NCBI RefSeq assembly: GCF_007035645.1
Contig: NZ_AP019633.1
Location: 1 to 64,000 of the forward strand
Reading direction: 5' to 3'
Source: Enterobacter asburiae
GTDB lineage: Bacteria; Pseudomonadota; Gammaproteobacteria; Enterobacterales; Enterobacteriaceae
Length of the DNA: 64,000 bases
The notes under the pieces are model-generated. The model had not been told where the DNA came from and did no database searches. It was given only the letters and a program-made list of their open reading frames with translations. The position numbers and the translations under genes are program-made. The first letter of the stretch is position 1, and each line of letters opens with the position of its first letter. Below are positions 23,876 to 32,608 of this stretch, in pieces.

Positions 23876-24093
23876 ACTACCCGGGCCTTGAAAACCTGCG
23901 CGCGGACGTGGCCGCGCTCAGCAATGCCATGTGTGACGTGCGGATGCTGCTGAACCGCCTCGAATCGCAACACCGGCACGACGCGGCAACGCTTACCGAA
24001 CGTATGGCTGCGCAGACTCTGCGCCGGATCAACACCCTGCTTCTTGAAGCCTACCGCGAAGCCCTGGTGCTGGACGAAACCTTTCAGGACTGA
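23872..24093 (+). CDS. Hypothetical 73-residue protein
   Basis: Starts in an ATGA overlap with the methyltransferase stop, so expression is coupled. The product is short and mostly helical (LENLRADVAALSNAMCDVRM; LLLEAYREALVLDETFQD) and could form a coiled coil. No known family. A GC hairpin (24102-24119) follows before the next gene. Confidence 0.6.
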   Translation: MNYPGLENLRADVAALSNAMCDVRMLLNRLESQHRHDAATLTERMAAQTLRRINTLLLEAYREALVLDETFQD

Positions 24094-24148
24094 CTGACCC
24101 TGCCGGGCTGATGCCCGGCCTGTAACCCCTTACAAGAGAGAAAAAACG

Positions 24149-24571
24149 ATGTATGGAACCCGCGAAGAACTTTGTGTACAGCTTGAAAACATGTTCACGT
24201 TTGACGAACCCCTGGTCCTGCTGATCTGGACGGAAGAGGGGATTAGCGTGGCCTGCCGTGAAGCCCAGCCAGAACCGGACGGGGCTGAAATCCGGGAGGT
24301 GATGAAGGCGCTAGGCGAAATGAAAATGACGCAATACCGCCAGGAGGGGGTAAATAATCTGACTGTCAGCGAGCTTCTGACCCGCCGGCGCGAAGCGGCA
24401 AATCGTCAGGTGAGTGTTCCGGCGGTACTCCTGTCCCGCGTCCTGCGTAACTATGAATGCGAGCTGGAAAACCGGATCGGTATGGCCTGGGAAGCCGGGC
24501 GGCAGGAGCCGGAATCCGTCAGGAATGAGCTGAATAACGTTCGCGCCCTACAGGAGGCGCTGGCCGCCTGA
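24149..24571 (+). CDS. DUF1380 family protein
   Basis: A 140-residue protein opening MYGTREELCVQLENMFTFDE and containing LVLLIWTEEGISVACRE and a late LLSRVLRNYECELENRIG. It shares this plan with the gene at 25397-25807 (similar WSRNDIRGL and AVVMQLAGKEME segments). DUF1380 proteins are typical of F-like leading regions; their role is unknown, though the setting suggests early action in the recipient. Confidence 0.7.
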   Translation: MYGTREELCVQLENMFTFDEPLVLLIWTEEGISVACREAQPEPDGAEIREVMKALGEMKMTQYRQEGVNNLTVSELLTRRREAANRQVSVPAVLLSRVLRNYECELENRIGMAWEAGRQEPESVRNELNNVRALQEALAA

Positions 24572-24699
24572 GAGAACGCCGGGGTAACGCCCCGGCAACC
24601 GGTGGCCATCCACTGCGAAAAGGATGTCAGTGCCTTCCGCTTCTATCCGCCGCTGCCCTCCGGGCCACGTCGGGACAATGAAACTCCCCTGAAGCTCCG

Positions 24700-24893
24700 T
24701 GCGGTGACGGCATGCGCCGTGACTTCACTGTAGCCCGGCCGCATCGGCCACAAGGGTTCGCTGACGCCTCCGTCCTCACCCGTTCGCACCCTTCACGGTG
24801 CATTCAGCCCGTGAAGGCTTTGCGCTGCGGCTTGCGGCGTCGCCCCTGTGTCCTCCGCTTTTCGCCGGTCTGTCGTGTCGTCACGGCGATGCC
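24700..24893 (+). repeat. Leading-region leader, family 2, copy 2
   Basis: Copy of the element at 22960-23160, here upstream of klcA. CACAAGGGTTC at 24749 lies 177 bp from the klcA start. The two copies differ by scattered substitutions and small indels, so they are older than the family 1 copies. The rest of the gap (24572-24699) shows no gene. Confidence 0.6.
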
Positions 24894-24925
24894 GGAACCG
24901 AGAATATGTTAACCGTGGAGGATCT

Positions 24926-25354
24926 ATGAACCAGACCGTGACCTGTGATGCTGTTCGTCTTGAGGGTGCGCAGCGCCTGACTTTCCTGCCTGATTTGTTT
25001 GGCGGCGATTTTATGACGTCCGAGGCATCCGTGTACGCCTACGCCCAGCGTTACTGCCCTGAGTATCAGGGGGGATTCTGGCAGTTTTACCGGCTGCCGG
25101 AAGGCGGCGGATATATGGCGCCTGACGTGGAGAGCCTGACCCTGTGCAATCCGGAAAACTGGTTTGAGCAGACTGTCAGCGGAGAAGTGGCGGGGATCAT
25201 CCTCACGGCGCTGGTACTGAATCACCGGAGCTGGCACCACAGTAACCATGACCATGAGGAGCTGTGCCGCCACTTCTGCCGCCGTTATGAGCAGCTTATG
25301 GCATTTGCTGATACCCATCCTGAAAGCGCCACCATCTGGCGTGCCCTTGACTGA
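24926..25354 (+). CDS. klcA: KlcA/ArdB-type antirestriction protein
   Basis: ATG 24926 follows GGAGGA and gives 142 residues. RLTFLPDLFGGDFMTSEASV (17-36) and YQGGFWQFYRLPEGGGYMAP (47-66) are the signature of the KlcA/ArdB family, which blocks type I restriction enzymes without direct DNA mimicry. Leading-region placement allows early synthesis in the recipient. It is preceded by a family 2 leader. Confidence 0.92.
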   Translation: MNQTVTCDAVRLEGAQRLTFLPDLFGGDFMTSEASVYAYAQRYCPEYQGGFWQFYRLPEGGGYMAPDVESLTLCNPENWFEQTVSGEVAGIILTALVLNHRSWHHSNHDHEELCRHFCRRYEQLMAFADTHPESATIWRALD

Positions 25355-25396
25355 CTGACCACGGGCGGCGATGCCGCCCGACTAAAGGAGAAAAAA

Positions 25397-25807
25397 ATGA
25401 TTGGTACAGCAAAAGAGATAGCCATCGAAATGCTGCGTGATGACGATAATGACGGCGAGAAATTTGTATTCGCCAGCTGGAGCCGGAACGATATTCGCGG
25501 TCTCTGCATTGACTGGGATCTCAGTGATGAAGAGATCGACGTGGTGATGGAAAGACTGGAGGCAGAACTGTATCCCTCCGGATGTGTCCCTCTCATCTAC
25601 AACATTGTTGAGGTGATGGTGGAAGAAAAACGGAAACACCGTAATGTCACCATTCCGGCAGCGGCGCTTGCGGTGGTGATGCAGCTTGCAGGGAAGGAAA
25701 TGGAGCGTATCGCCGTATGCGCTGAGGATGGCGGCGGATCGGCAGAAGAAACCCTGAAAGAAGAAAACGACGTCATGTTGAACCTGCGCGCAGCGCTCGA
25801 TGCCTGA
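25397..25807 (+). CDS. DUF1380 family protein, second copy
   Basis: A 136-residue acidic protein (MIGTAKEIAIEMLRDDDNDG at the start; FASWSRNDIRGLCIDWDLSD, about 29-48; NVTIPAAALAVVMQLAGKEM later). It is a diverged paralogue of the gene at 24149-24571. It lies behind a perfect hairpin (25362-25380) and a GGAG ribosome-binding site. Confidence 0.7.
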   Translation: MIGTAKEIAIEMLRDDDNDGEKFVFASWSRNDIRGLCIDWDLSDEEIDVVMERLEAELYPSGCVPLIYNIVEVMVEEKRKHRNVTIPAAALAVVMQLAGKEMERIAVCAEDGGGSAEETLKEENDVMLNLRAALDA

Positions 25808-25856
25808 CAGAGAAACCGGAGGCGTTGCCTCCGGAAACTGAAAAAAGGAGAACACC

Positions 25857-26054
25857 ATGCAACTGTCACCGGAAACCCGCAGCATCCTGCGCCAGTATAA
25901 AACGCTCATCAACGAGCGACGTCGCGAATCCGGACTCAACCCCGTAACCACGGCGAAAGTGCTGGATGAGATCTGCGAATCGGCTACCCGCCAGTGTGCC
26001 GTTTATCTTTGCGGCCACTTCATTCTCCAGGGCGGTCAGGGGGATGCACAGTAA
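25857..26054 (+). CDS. Hypothetical 65-residue leading-region protein
   Basis: A short helical protein starting MQLSPETRSILRQYKTLINE, with three Cys in its second half (ICESATRQCAVYLCGHF). A hairpin (25816-25834) and AAAGGAG precede the ATG. Not recognised, but the codon use and spacing fit its neighbours. Confidence 0.6.
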   Translation: MQLSPETRSILRQYKTLINERRRESGLNPVTTAKVLDEICESATRQCAVYLCGHFILQGGQGDAQ

Positions 26055-26230
26055 ATAATCCGGGCGGGGCATATGCGCCGCCTGTTCGCGCGCGAAAACC
26101 CTGTCATCCCTTCGGGCTGACGGACGGCAAGGCCAGCGCCTGCGGCGCTGCCCCCTCCCGCCCTGATGTAAGCCCGGGGAGATGCACATGAAAGGCATTG
26201 TGAGGGCGAATTGTCACTGATACGGTCCTG

Positions 26231-26335
26231 CGTGGCGTGGCGTGGCGTGGCGTGGCGTGGCGTGGCGTGGCGTGGCGTGGCGTGGCGTGGCGTGGCGTGG
26301 CGTGGCGTGGCGTGGCGTGGCGTGGCGTGGCGTGG
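26231..26335. repeat. Pentanucleotide tandem repeat (CGTGG)x21
   Basis: Twenty-one perfect, uninterrupted copies of CGTGG, with a further partial copy at the right end. Perfect short tandem repeats of this length change by slippage, so the number will vary between isolates. Because 5 is not a multiple of 3, frames through it shift with copy number; open frames across it are a by-product of the repeat. It sits about 50 bp before the first family 1 leader. The flanking 26055-26230 has no gene. Confidence 0.95.
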
Positions 26336-26388
26336 CGGCTCTGAAACCCGATCAGCAAATTCCCTCAAAACACCCGAATCCCACTTCT

Positions 26389-26912
26389 GGCCCCCTTCGG
26401 CTCCCGGCCAGCGCTGCTGTCCGGTCGTCGAGCCCCACTCCGCCAGGGCGGCTGCTGACGCACCCGCCGGGCTCCGCCGAACCCCTCCGGGGTTCGTGCC
26501 ATACGGCTAGGGTCTGATGGCTAAGGTCAAGGGCTGCGGCTTCTCCGGCCGTGCCGTCCGGAACGCCTTCACCGCGCCGGCTGACGCCGTCGCTTTAATG
26601 GCGCCACGCCGTTCCGACGTGTCGGGTGTGTGCATCCTGTTCCCCCGGTGAGGCCATCCCCCGTGCGTCCTCACGCGGAGGGCTTGTCGTAGCACCGTCG
26701 GGTCGTCATCCAAGGGGTGAAATGCACTCCGCCAAAACTTTTTGCGTGCCGCAAAAACTTTAGTCTCCGCCCCTTTCCTTCCGCCCTTCGCCGTTGCTCC
26801 TTTGCCCTTTGCCGCGAGAGAACTCACCAGGGAGATGGACAACCATCACCACAGGAGAAAACCAGGATGCACACACGAAACGTCAACGTCAAAACCGCCG
26901 CTCAAGAATCTT
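26389..26912 (+). repeat. Leading-region leader, family 1, copy 1
   Basis: First of four near-identical elements. The landmark GCTAGGGTCTGATGG starts at 26506, exactly 361 bp before ATG 26867, a distance kept in all copies. It contains a hairpin with arms TTTTTGCG (26739-26746) and CGCAAAAA (26750-26757) and other GC-rich inverted repeats. The identity runs across the start codon into the first 13 or so codons of the gene. I infer a single-stranded-DNA promoter plus shared 5' untranslated region. Confidence 0.75.
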
Positions 26913-27139
26913 CCAGGAAGATGGGGGAAGAACAACACCCTGTTTCTGTCGCACGGGAGTGGGTGGCTCAGGCCACCTCGCTGAAAGCGGGGGTCACCGT
27001 CACTCTGTCCGATGTGTCCCGATACGGCGACGTTCAGGTGGAGATCCGCACCAACGGAACGCTTAACTGGCACGCCTGGTCGTTTGAACCGGATTTTCTT
27101 TTTGAACTGAAACGCAACCTGCAATACGTGCAGCTTTAA
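26867..27139 (+). CDS. Shared-N-terminus leading-region protein 1 (90 aa)
   Basis: The product begins MHTRNVNVKTAAQESSRKMG, a segment shared with the proteins at 32563, 35594 and 36867 and, more loosely, 33026. After it comes a unique globular part (VSVAREWVAQATSLKAGVTV; NGTLNWHAWSFEPDFLFELK). ATG 26867 follows CAGGAGAAAACCAGG. The function is unknown; the setting suggests early expression in the recipient. Confidence 0.7.
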   Translation: MHTRNVNVKTAAQESSRKMGEEQHPVSVAREWVAQATSLKAGVTVTLSDVSRYGDVQVEIRTNGTLNWHAWSFEPDFLFELKRNLQYVQL

Positions 27140-27182
27140 CCGGAGGCCGGATGTCCGGCCTTAACCCAGAGAAGGAGGAAAC

Positions 27183-27548
27183 ATGCAGAACCTTAACACC
27201 CGTCCGGCGACCCGTAAGGTCGGGCAGAGCACTGAAATCGTGAAGCTGCTCCGCATTCAGGCCAGCGACACCCACGTGGTTGAGTTTGACAACGTGGACA
27301 CCCGATTTAATGACTGCAACAACTGGCAGGTGATGGCAGGAGGTAAACGCGTCCTGTTCAGCAACCGCATGTATGAGCGTTTTTCAGATGTGAAATCGGG
27401 GATCGTGGCAACGATCAACGTGTGTGAAAACAGCGGCAGCGTAACGGATAAAGCGATGCTGGAAGGGGCAAAAGTCATGATGCAGGTTCTTGATGGCTAT
27501 CCGTCCTTTGCAGCACTGGCAGCACACCCGAAACGCATTACTGATTAA
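27183..27548 (+). CDS. Hypothetical leading-region protein (121 aa)
   Basis: A 121-residue protein starting MQNLNTRPATRKVGQSTEIV, with FNDCNNWQVMAGGKRVLFSN in the middle. A GGCCGG/CCGGCC hairpin (27145-27160) and GAAGGAGG precede it. It occupies the place where F carries ssb, just before the ParB-domain gene, but it does not look like a single-strand binding protein. Not recognised. Confidence 0.6.
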   Translation: MQNLNTRPATRKVGQSTEIVKLLRIQASDTHVVEFDNVDTRFNDCNNWQVMAGGKRVLFSNRMYERFSDVKSGIVATINVCENSGSVTDKAMLEGAKVMMQVLDGYPSFAALAAHPKRITD

Positions 27549-27615
27549 CCGAGTGCCGTGACCGGAGGGCAATCCGGCCACGGCTAACCACAACTATCAC
27601 TGAGAGGTAAAAATC

Positions 27616-29628
27616 ATGGTCGCCACCAATACTACGGCAAAAAAACCAGCTAAGCCCGCCCGTCAGGCAAAATCTGCGGAAAAAATCGCGCAGTCTACCG
27701 AGCAGAAGCTCGTCCAGCTGCTCGCTGATACGCCCGTGCAAATCTTCCCGTACTCCCGCCTGTCACACACGGGCTTAAACACGCGCATCATTCCGCATAC
27801 CGATCAGGAGGTGGAAGAGATGGCTGACAGCATTCAGGCAATGGGCATCCTGCAAAACCTGATCGGTGCAGAACTGCCGGACGGTACGATCGGCATTGTC
27901 GGCGGGGAAGGTCGTCGCAGAGGCACAGGCATTCTGGTGATGCGCGGTGTGCTCGATGCAGACACGCCATTTGTTCCGGTGAAAGTCCTGCCCGTTGAGA
28001 TGGCTGTGGCGGCCTCGATGATCGAGAACGGTCGACGTAAAAACATGCATCCCGCCGAGCAGATTATCGGTTTTCGTACCCTTCAGCAGGAAGGTAAAAC
28101 GGCCTCTCAGATCGGCGCACTGATGGGCTACCACCCGCGCCACGTTCAGCGCTGCCTGAAGCTGGCGAATCTTGCCCCCTCCCTGCTGGATGCGCTGGCG
28201 CGGGATGAAATCTCCCTTGAACAGTGTGAAGTCCTGACACTTGCTGATACCCATGAGCGTCAGGAGCAGGTCTGGAAAGAGGCTGTTGTACAGTGGCGCG
28301 ATCCTGCTGTACAGACTCTGCGCAAAATGGTGACCGACGACAAGATGGCCATCAGTCACCCGATGTTTGAGTATGTAGGCGAGGAAGCCTATACCGCCGC
28401 TGGCGGTACGCTGACCGCCGACCTGTTCAGCGACAAGGACAGCACCTTTGCCGATGCGGCGCTGGTGAAATCTCTGCTGGCTGGCAAGCTCACCGTGCTC
28501 GCCGCCCGCGTTAAGCAGGAGCAGGGCTGGGGCTGGGCTGAGTTCCGTATGACGGAACTGCGTGCCAGCGGTGAGGACGGTGAACAGTACCGTTTTGCGA
28601 TGCCGAAAGCTGTCCTGACGGAAGAAGAACAGAAGCGCGTCAGTGAGCTGGAAGAACAAATGGAAGCCACTGAAACGTACGATGACGAATACGCGATTCA
28701 GGAGCAGATTGATGATATCTACTGCGAGGCGACTTACCGCGAAGCCACGCCGGAATTTCGCGCCGACCACGGTATCTGGGTGTCATGGGACGGTAGCAAT
28801 TTTCAGGTTCAGCCTGGTATCCGCAAGCTGACCGACGAAGACCGGGCAGAAGAAGAACAGGCGCGTCAGGAACGTGAAAAGAACGTGATCAGATACACCA
28901 CGCCTGACATTCCCGCTGACGCCTATCCGGCAACGCTGGTTAAGGCCATGTCTGCGGAGCGTACTCTCGCCGTTCAGGCAGAACTGGCGGGTCGCCCTGA
29001 TGTATCGGTGGCACTCCTGACGTGGACGCTGTGTCTTGCGCTCTTTGACCGCACCCACGGCAAACGCAGTGAACCGCTGAAAGCCTCCGTGTCCTCGAAT
29101 CAGTATCACCTTGCATCACTGGCTCCATCCGGTGAAGAAGGGAAGGCGCTGACGGCGCTCAATGCACAGAAAAAAGCGCTTCAGGCAACGCTGCCAGAAA
29201 ACTGGCATCTCGATTTCACCTGGCTGCTGTCATGGTCAGCAGAGCAGGTGAACACCCTGCTGGGATTCTGTGCAGCGCACGGTATCAACGGTATTCAGGA
29301 GCGTATGTACAACCATACGCAGAAAAGCGAACTGGACGGGCTGGAAGCGGCGCTGGACTTTGACCTGCGCAAATGGTGGCAGCCGGATGCTGAGAGCTAT
29401 TTCGGTAAGCTCACGATTTCCCAGATTGGCAAAGCCTATGAAGAAGCCGGACTCAGCGCCCGTGCGGGTGAAGTTGTGAAGCTCAAGCGCCGGGATGCAG
29501 CGAAGGCTGCCGAGCAGGATCTGAATGCTCAGGGCTGGCTGCCTGACTGGATGGTGCGCCCAGCGCCAGCCGCTGAGGCTGAAGAAGCCACCGAAACCGA
29601 CGCTCACACCACTGACCACGCTGCTTAA
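27616..29628 (+). CDS. Large ParB-domain leading-region protein
   Basis: A 670-residue protein. Residues about 35-150 form a ParB N-terminal domain: FPYSRLSHTGLNTRIIPHTD, an EEMADSIQAMGILQNLI segment, GGEGRRRGTGILV, and ASMIENGRRKNMHPAEQIIG, the usual ENxxR box. A helix-turn-helix follows (KTASQIGALMGYHPRHVQRC, about 165-184). The rest is a long charged region. Related proteins (YdiA-like) precede psiB in F-type plasmids. It is much larger than partition ParB and lies far from parA, so a partition role is unlikely; ParB domains can bind CTP. Confidence 0.82.
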   Translation: MVATNTTAKKPAKPARQAKSAEKIAQSTEQKLVQLLADTPVQIFPYSRLSHTGLNTRIIPHTDQEVEEMADSIQAMGILQNLIGAELPDGTIGIVGGEGRRRGTGILVMRGVLDADTPFVPVKVLPVEMAVAASMIENGRRKNMHPAEQIIGFRTLQQEGKTASQIGALMGYHPRHVQRCLKLANLAPSLLDALARDEISLEQCEVLTLADTHERQEQVWKEAVVQWRDPAVQTLRKMVTDDKMAISHPMFEYVGEEAYTAAGGTLTADLFSDKDSTFADAALVKSLLAGKLTVLAARVKQEQGWGWAEFRMTELRASGEDGEQYRFAMPKAVLTEEEQKRVSELEEQMEATETYDDEYAIQEQIDDIYCEATYREATPEFRADHGIWVSWDGSNFQVQPGIRKLTDEDRAEEEQARQEREKNVIRYTTPDIPADAYPATLVKAMSAERTLAVQAELAGRPDVSVALLTWTLCLALFDRTHGKRSEPLKASVSSNQYHLASLAPSGEEGKALTALNAQKKALQATLPENWHLDFTWLLSWSAEQVNTLLGFCAAHGINGIQERMYNHTQKSELDGLEAALDFDLRKWWQPDAESYFGKLTISQIGKAYEEAGLSARAGEVVKLKRRDAAKAAEQDLNAQGWLPDWMVRPAPAAEAEEATETDAHTTDHAA

Positions 29629-29665
29629 TACCGGAGGCCGCCGCCTTCGGGCGGCGGGAACAGAC

Positions 29666-30100
29666 ATGACCATGCAATATGACCTGAACCAAATCAACAC
29701 ACTGACCGCCTCCGACCTGGAGTTTATCCGTCAGCAGGGCGAAGACGCGCGCCGCGCCCTCAGCGATGCCGTGACCGGCCTCCTGTCCACACCCGAAGGA
29801 TGGCGCGTCTGTGCCGAATACCGCAGCGAGTTCGGCGGCTTCTTCCCCGTCCAGTGCCGCTTCAGCGCGGACGGCAGCGATGACTGGCATCTGTGCGTGT
29901 GCAGCCCCGGCGAAGTCTCGCCTTACTGGCTTCTGGTGCTGCTCTCCTCTGGCGGGGAAGTGGTGCGTACCCTTTACCAGAGCGACACGCTCCAGCCTGA
30001 CCGGATAAACCAGCTGATCGCGCAGCTGGCAGGTATGCGCCGCTTTAACTGCACAGCCAGCACCGTGGTGAACCTGATGAGCGTGGAGGTGACAGCATGA
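29666..30100 (+). CDS. psiB: PsiB, inhibitor of SOS induction
   Basis: A 144-residue protein. LNQINTLTASDLEFIRQQGE near the start, then SEFGGFFPVQCRFS and VCSPGEVSPYWLLVLLSSGG, identify PsiB. PsiB binds RecA and prevents filament formation, so that the incoming single strand does not set off SOS. A hairpin (29638-29657) precedes the start. ATG 29666 and ATG 29672 are both possible. It overlaps psiA (ATGA). Confidence 0.92.
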   Translation: MTMQYDLNQINTLTASDLEFIRQQGEDARRALSDAVTGLLSTPEGWRVCAEYRSEFGGFFPVQCRFSADGSDDWHLCVCSPGEVSPYWLLVLLSSGGEVVRTLYQSDTLQPDRINQLIAQLAGMRRFNCTASTVVNLMSVEVTA

Positions 30101-30828
30101 TCCCGTCCTCACACGCGCTCGTTTCCCTGAAGCCAGCCCGTCAGGCTGCAATACAGGCTATCAGCCATGTTGAGTCTGCCCGCGAACGCGGCGCACGACT
30201 GCCCTCCATGCCGTATGTGCGTACCTTTCTGCGCCTTCTCACGGGCAGCGGGCGTCTCAACGCCACGGTGGCCAATAAAATACCTGGCCTGCACTGGGTG
30301 CCAAATAACCGTCATTCGAACCTGAAACAGGTCGAGGAGGCGCTTAACACCATGATAGCCACCAGTGGTGAAGCCTGCCCGCTGCCGCTCACGATTGACG
30401 TTCAGGCCGAGCTATTCCCTGAAGTCATGCACACCCGCACGGGTCGACGGCTGCACAGGTCCGGCATTAAGACCACGCGGCAGCTACGCCGCCAGTCCCG
30501 CGAGTACGAACAGCGCTGGAAACTGCGCCAGAACCTGCTGGAGCAGGCGAAAATCGATCTGAATTTTCAGTCACCGGAAACCGTCTGCACCTGGTACACC
30601 CGGTGGAGCGACGAGTTTGACGCGGCAGAGCTTGCCGGACCGTTCTGGCGCTGGCAGTCGCGGTTCACGTCGCTGAAAGAACTTGACTGGCTTCGCATCA
30701 GCGGTGAGCCGCTGTATGCAGTGATGTACGAAATCCCGTTCATCGTGCGGGAGACACCGGAACCTGTCCGTACTGCTGAGCGCTGGCAGGTACCGAACAA
30801 GCTGCGGTATCAGCAGGGGGCAGAATGA
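30097..30828 (+). CDS. psiA: PsiA, partner gene of psiB
   Basis: A 243-residue basic protein that overlaps psiB by 4 bp. It opens MIPSSHALVSLKPARQAAIQ and carries RGARLPSMPYVRTFLRLLTG and HRSGIKTTRQLRRQSREYEQ, matching PsiA in length and layout. Its molecular role is still unclear; it is always cotranscribed with psiB in F-like leading regions. Confidence 0.9.
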   Translation: MIPSSHALVSLKPARQAAIQAISHVESARERGARLPSMPYVRTFLRLLTGSGRLNATVANKIPGLHWVPNNRHSNLKQVEEALNTMIATSGEACPLPLTIDVQAELFPEVMHTRTGRRLHRSGIKTTRQLRRQSREYEQRWKLRQNLLEQAKIDLNFQSPETVCTWYTRWSDEFDAAELAGPFWRWQSRFTSLKELDWLRISGEPLYAVMYEIPFIVRETPEPVRTAERWQVPNKLRYQQGAE

Positions 30829-31055
30829 GAAATAACCCCTGCAAGACGGAGCTGAAAGTCGCGCGCAGCCAGCGTAACAAGCTCCGTACCATGTCGGCAA
30901 AGCTGAAAGAGATGTGCTGCGAGTGGGACGGACTCAGTGGCTGGCTGGAAACCGAAAGCGAGCAGCTGGCTGAGAGTATAGACAGGCATCTTGAGGCGCT
31001 CGAAGACCAGATCCGCGAGTGGTCAGAAGGTACGGATAACCGGGAGGGCTATTGA
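30825..31055 (+). CDS. Hypothetical 76-residue coiled-coil protein
   Basis: Overlaps psiA by 4 bp. The product is charged and helical (KVARSQRNKLRTMSAKLKEM; LAESIDRHLEALEDQIREWS), probably a coiled coil. It is part of the psiBA transcript. Family not recognised. Confidence 0.65.
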   Translation: MRNNPCKTELKVARSQRNKLRTMSAKLKEMCCEWDGLSGWLETESEQLAESIDRHLEALEDQIREWSEGTDNREGY

Positions 31056-31276
31056 GCATTATCAGCCGCAGGTTCGACAAAAAAGAGACAGGAACAGTGT
31101 TCCGGCATGCTGAAAGCGGGAAGATCCTGTACCGCCTTGATGCCCGGCTGGAGCGGGATGACTGGGAAATGTTGCAGGCGTTGATCAGCCTTGTCTATAA
31201 CGCCGGCGTAGCCGCCGGAAGCGAACAGCGAGCCGCTGATATTCGTGAGGCGCTTGGGATTTCAGGAGCTGAATGA
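31052..31276 (+). CDS. Hypothetical 74-residue protein, TTG start
   Basis: The TTG start at 31052 overlaps the stop of the gene before (TTGA) and follows GGGAGG. The product contains HAESGKILYRLDARLERDDW and a helical C-terminus (GSEQRAADIREALGISG). The tight overlap is the main support. Not recognised. Confidence 0.55.
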   Translation: MSIISRRFDKKETGTVFRHAESGKILYRLDARLERDDWEMLQALISLVYNAGVAAGSEQRAADIREALGISGAE

Positions 31277-31424
31277 CGCGGAACAATGATGAGGATTTAT
31301 ACAGTTTTCAGACTGTTATTCCTGGGCAGATGATCGACAACGGGATATAATGGCGATGGCGCTTGAGGCTTTTTGCCTCATGACGTGAAGGTGGTTTGTT
31401 GCCGTGTTGTGTGGCAGAAAGCAG

Positions 31425-31482
31425 AAAGCCCCGTAGTTAATTTTCATTAACCCACGAGGCCCGCTGTATGTCTAGTCAACAC
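31425..31482 (-). ncRNA. sok: Sok-like antisense RNA
   Basis: The segment with GTTAATTTTCATTAACCCAC (from 31437) and the following ATGTCTAGTCAAC match the classic hok/sok antisense region. Sok is transcribed from the minus strand and pairs with the mok/hok leader to block Hok synthesis. It decays when the plasmid is lost, releasing the toxin. The limits are approximate. Confidence 0.65.
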
Positions 31483-31683
31483 CAGTATGGCCTCTTACCG
31501 TGCAATTTGCAAGGAGGAGTAAACCATGAAACTGCCGCGAAACGCCCTTATCTGGTGCGTATTAATCGTGTGTATAACGCTTTTGATATTCACGTGTCTG
31601 ACCCGGAACCGCTTATGCGAACTCCGGCTAAAGGACGGGGACAGGGAGGTCGCGGCAAGCCTGGCTTACGAATCCAACGGTAA
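31468..31683 (+). CDS. mok: Mok-like overlapping frame
   Basis: A 71-codon frame from ATG 31468 overlaps nearly all of hok in another frame. In hok/sok systems, Mok translation is needed for hok translation, and Sok blocks it. The N-terminus [20 protein letters not shown] fits known Mok leaders in position. The rest is constrained by hok, so the product itself is probably unimportant. Confidence 0.6.
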   Translation: MSSQHQYGLLPCNLQGGVNHETAAKRPYLVRINRVYNAFDIHVSDPEPLMRTPAKGRGQGGRGKPGLRIQR

Positions 31684-31687
31684 GTAG
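31526..31687 (+). CDS. hok: Hok-type post-segregational killing toxin (53 aa)
   Basis: ATG 31526 follows AAGGAGGAG. The 53-residue product has a membrane helix ([20 protein letters not shown]) and the Hok tail [20 protein letters not shown]. It depolarises the inner membrane of plasmid-free daughters. The leader is covered by the sok antisense RNA, and a GC terminator (31697-31718) follows. Confidence 0.95.
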   Translation: MKLPRNALIWCVLIVCITLLIFTCLTRNRLCELRLKDGDREVAASLAYESNGK

Positions 31688-31696
31688 CAACCTGGA

Positions 31697-31718
31697 GGCG
31701 GGGGAAACCCCGCCTTTT
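31697..31718 (+). terminator. hok terminator
   Basis: GGCGGGG (31697-31703) pairs with CCCCGCC (31708-31714), followed by four Ts, 10 bp after the hok stop codon. The following 31719-32016 shows GC-rich inverted repeats but no gene. Confidence 0.75.
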
Positions 31719-32016
31719 CAGGAGCTGAGTTGGCCTGATATGCCTGAAGCGCCTTTATGAAGGGGTTGCCGGTTCGCCGGTAGCCCCTTTTTCCTTCCTG
31801 GCGCGACCGCACGCCTGAACTTCCGGGAAGGGCTGTTCCCCTGCGGGGAACGGGGGAAGGGGGACGCGCCTCCGGCGCTGCCCCTCTGCTCCCTCCGCCT
31901 TGTCCACACTCCAGCCTTTCCTGCCTGATTTTGCTGAAGTCAGCGCGCCATTAGTTACCTGCCTGTACCTGGCTTCAGCCTGGTTTTCTCTGTGTTCTTC
32001 ATCCCGGGCGTCATAT

Positions 32017-32608
32017 CCGGCGTCCTGCTGGTTAACTTTCTCAGCTGCAGCTCAGTGGCCATAACCCGAAAACAGGGCAGGGCGATGGCCCCCTTCGGCT
32101 CCCGGCCAGCGTTGCTGTCCGGTCGTCGAGCCCCACTCCGCCAGGGCGGCTGCTGACGCACCCGCCGGGCTCCGCCGAACCCCTCCGGGTTTCGGGCTGA
32201 CGCTAGGGTCTGATGGCTAAGGTCAAAGGCTGCGGCTTCTCCGGCCGTGCCGTCCGGAACGCCTTCACCGCGCCGGCTGATGCCGTCGCTTTAATGGCGC
32301 CACGCCGTTCCGACGTGTCGGGTGTGTGCATCCCGTTCCCCCGGTGAAGCCATCCCCCGTGCGTCCTCACGCGGAGGGCTTGTCGTAGCACCGTCGGGTC
32401 GTCATCCAAGGGGTGAAATGCACTCCGCCAAAACTTTTTGCGTGCCGCAAAAACTTTAGTCTCCGCCCCTTTCCTTCCGCCCTTCGCCGTTGCTCCTTTG
32501 CCCTTTGCCGCGAGAGAACTCACCAGGGAGATGGACAACCATCACCACAGGAGAAAACCAGGATGCACACACGAAACGTCAACGTCAAAACCGCCGCTCA
32601 AGAATCTA
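32017..32608 (+). repeat. Leading-region leader, family 1, copy 2
   Basis: Begins at CCGGCGTCCTGCTGGTTAAC and runs through the start of the gene at 32563. The landmark GCTAGGG at 32202 is again 361 bp from the ATG. It differs from copy 1 by only a few bases downstream of the landmark and extends further to the left, like copies 3 and 4. Confidence 0.75.

Noticed and set aside
26211..26517. Open frames across the CGTGG repeat giving AWRGV-type proteins
   Set aside because: A pure pentamer without stop codons stays open in all frames. There is no other support for coding.
29666..30151. Minus-strand frames opposite psiB
   Set aside because: psiB and psiA are clear on the plus strand; the antisense frames reflect GC-rich codon structure.
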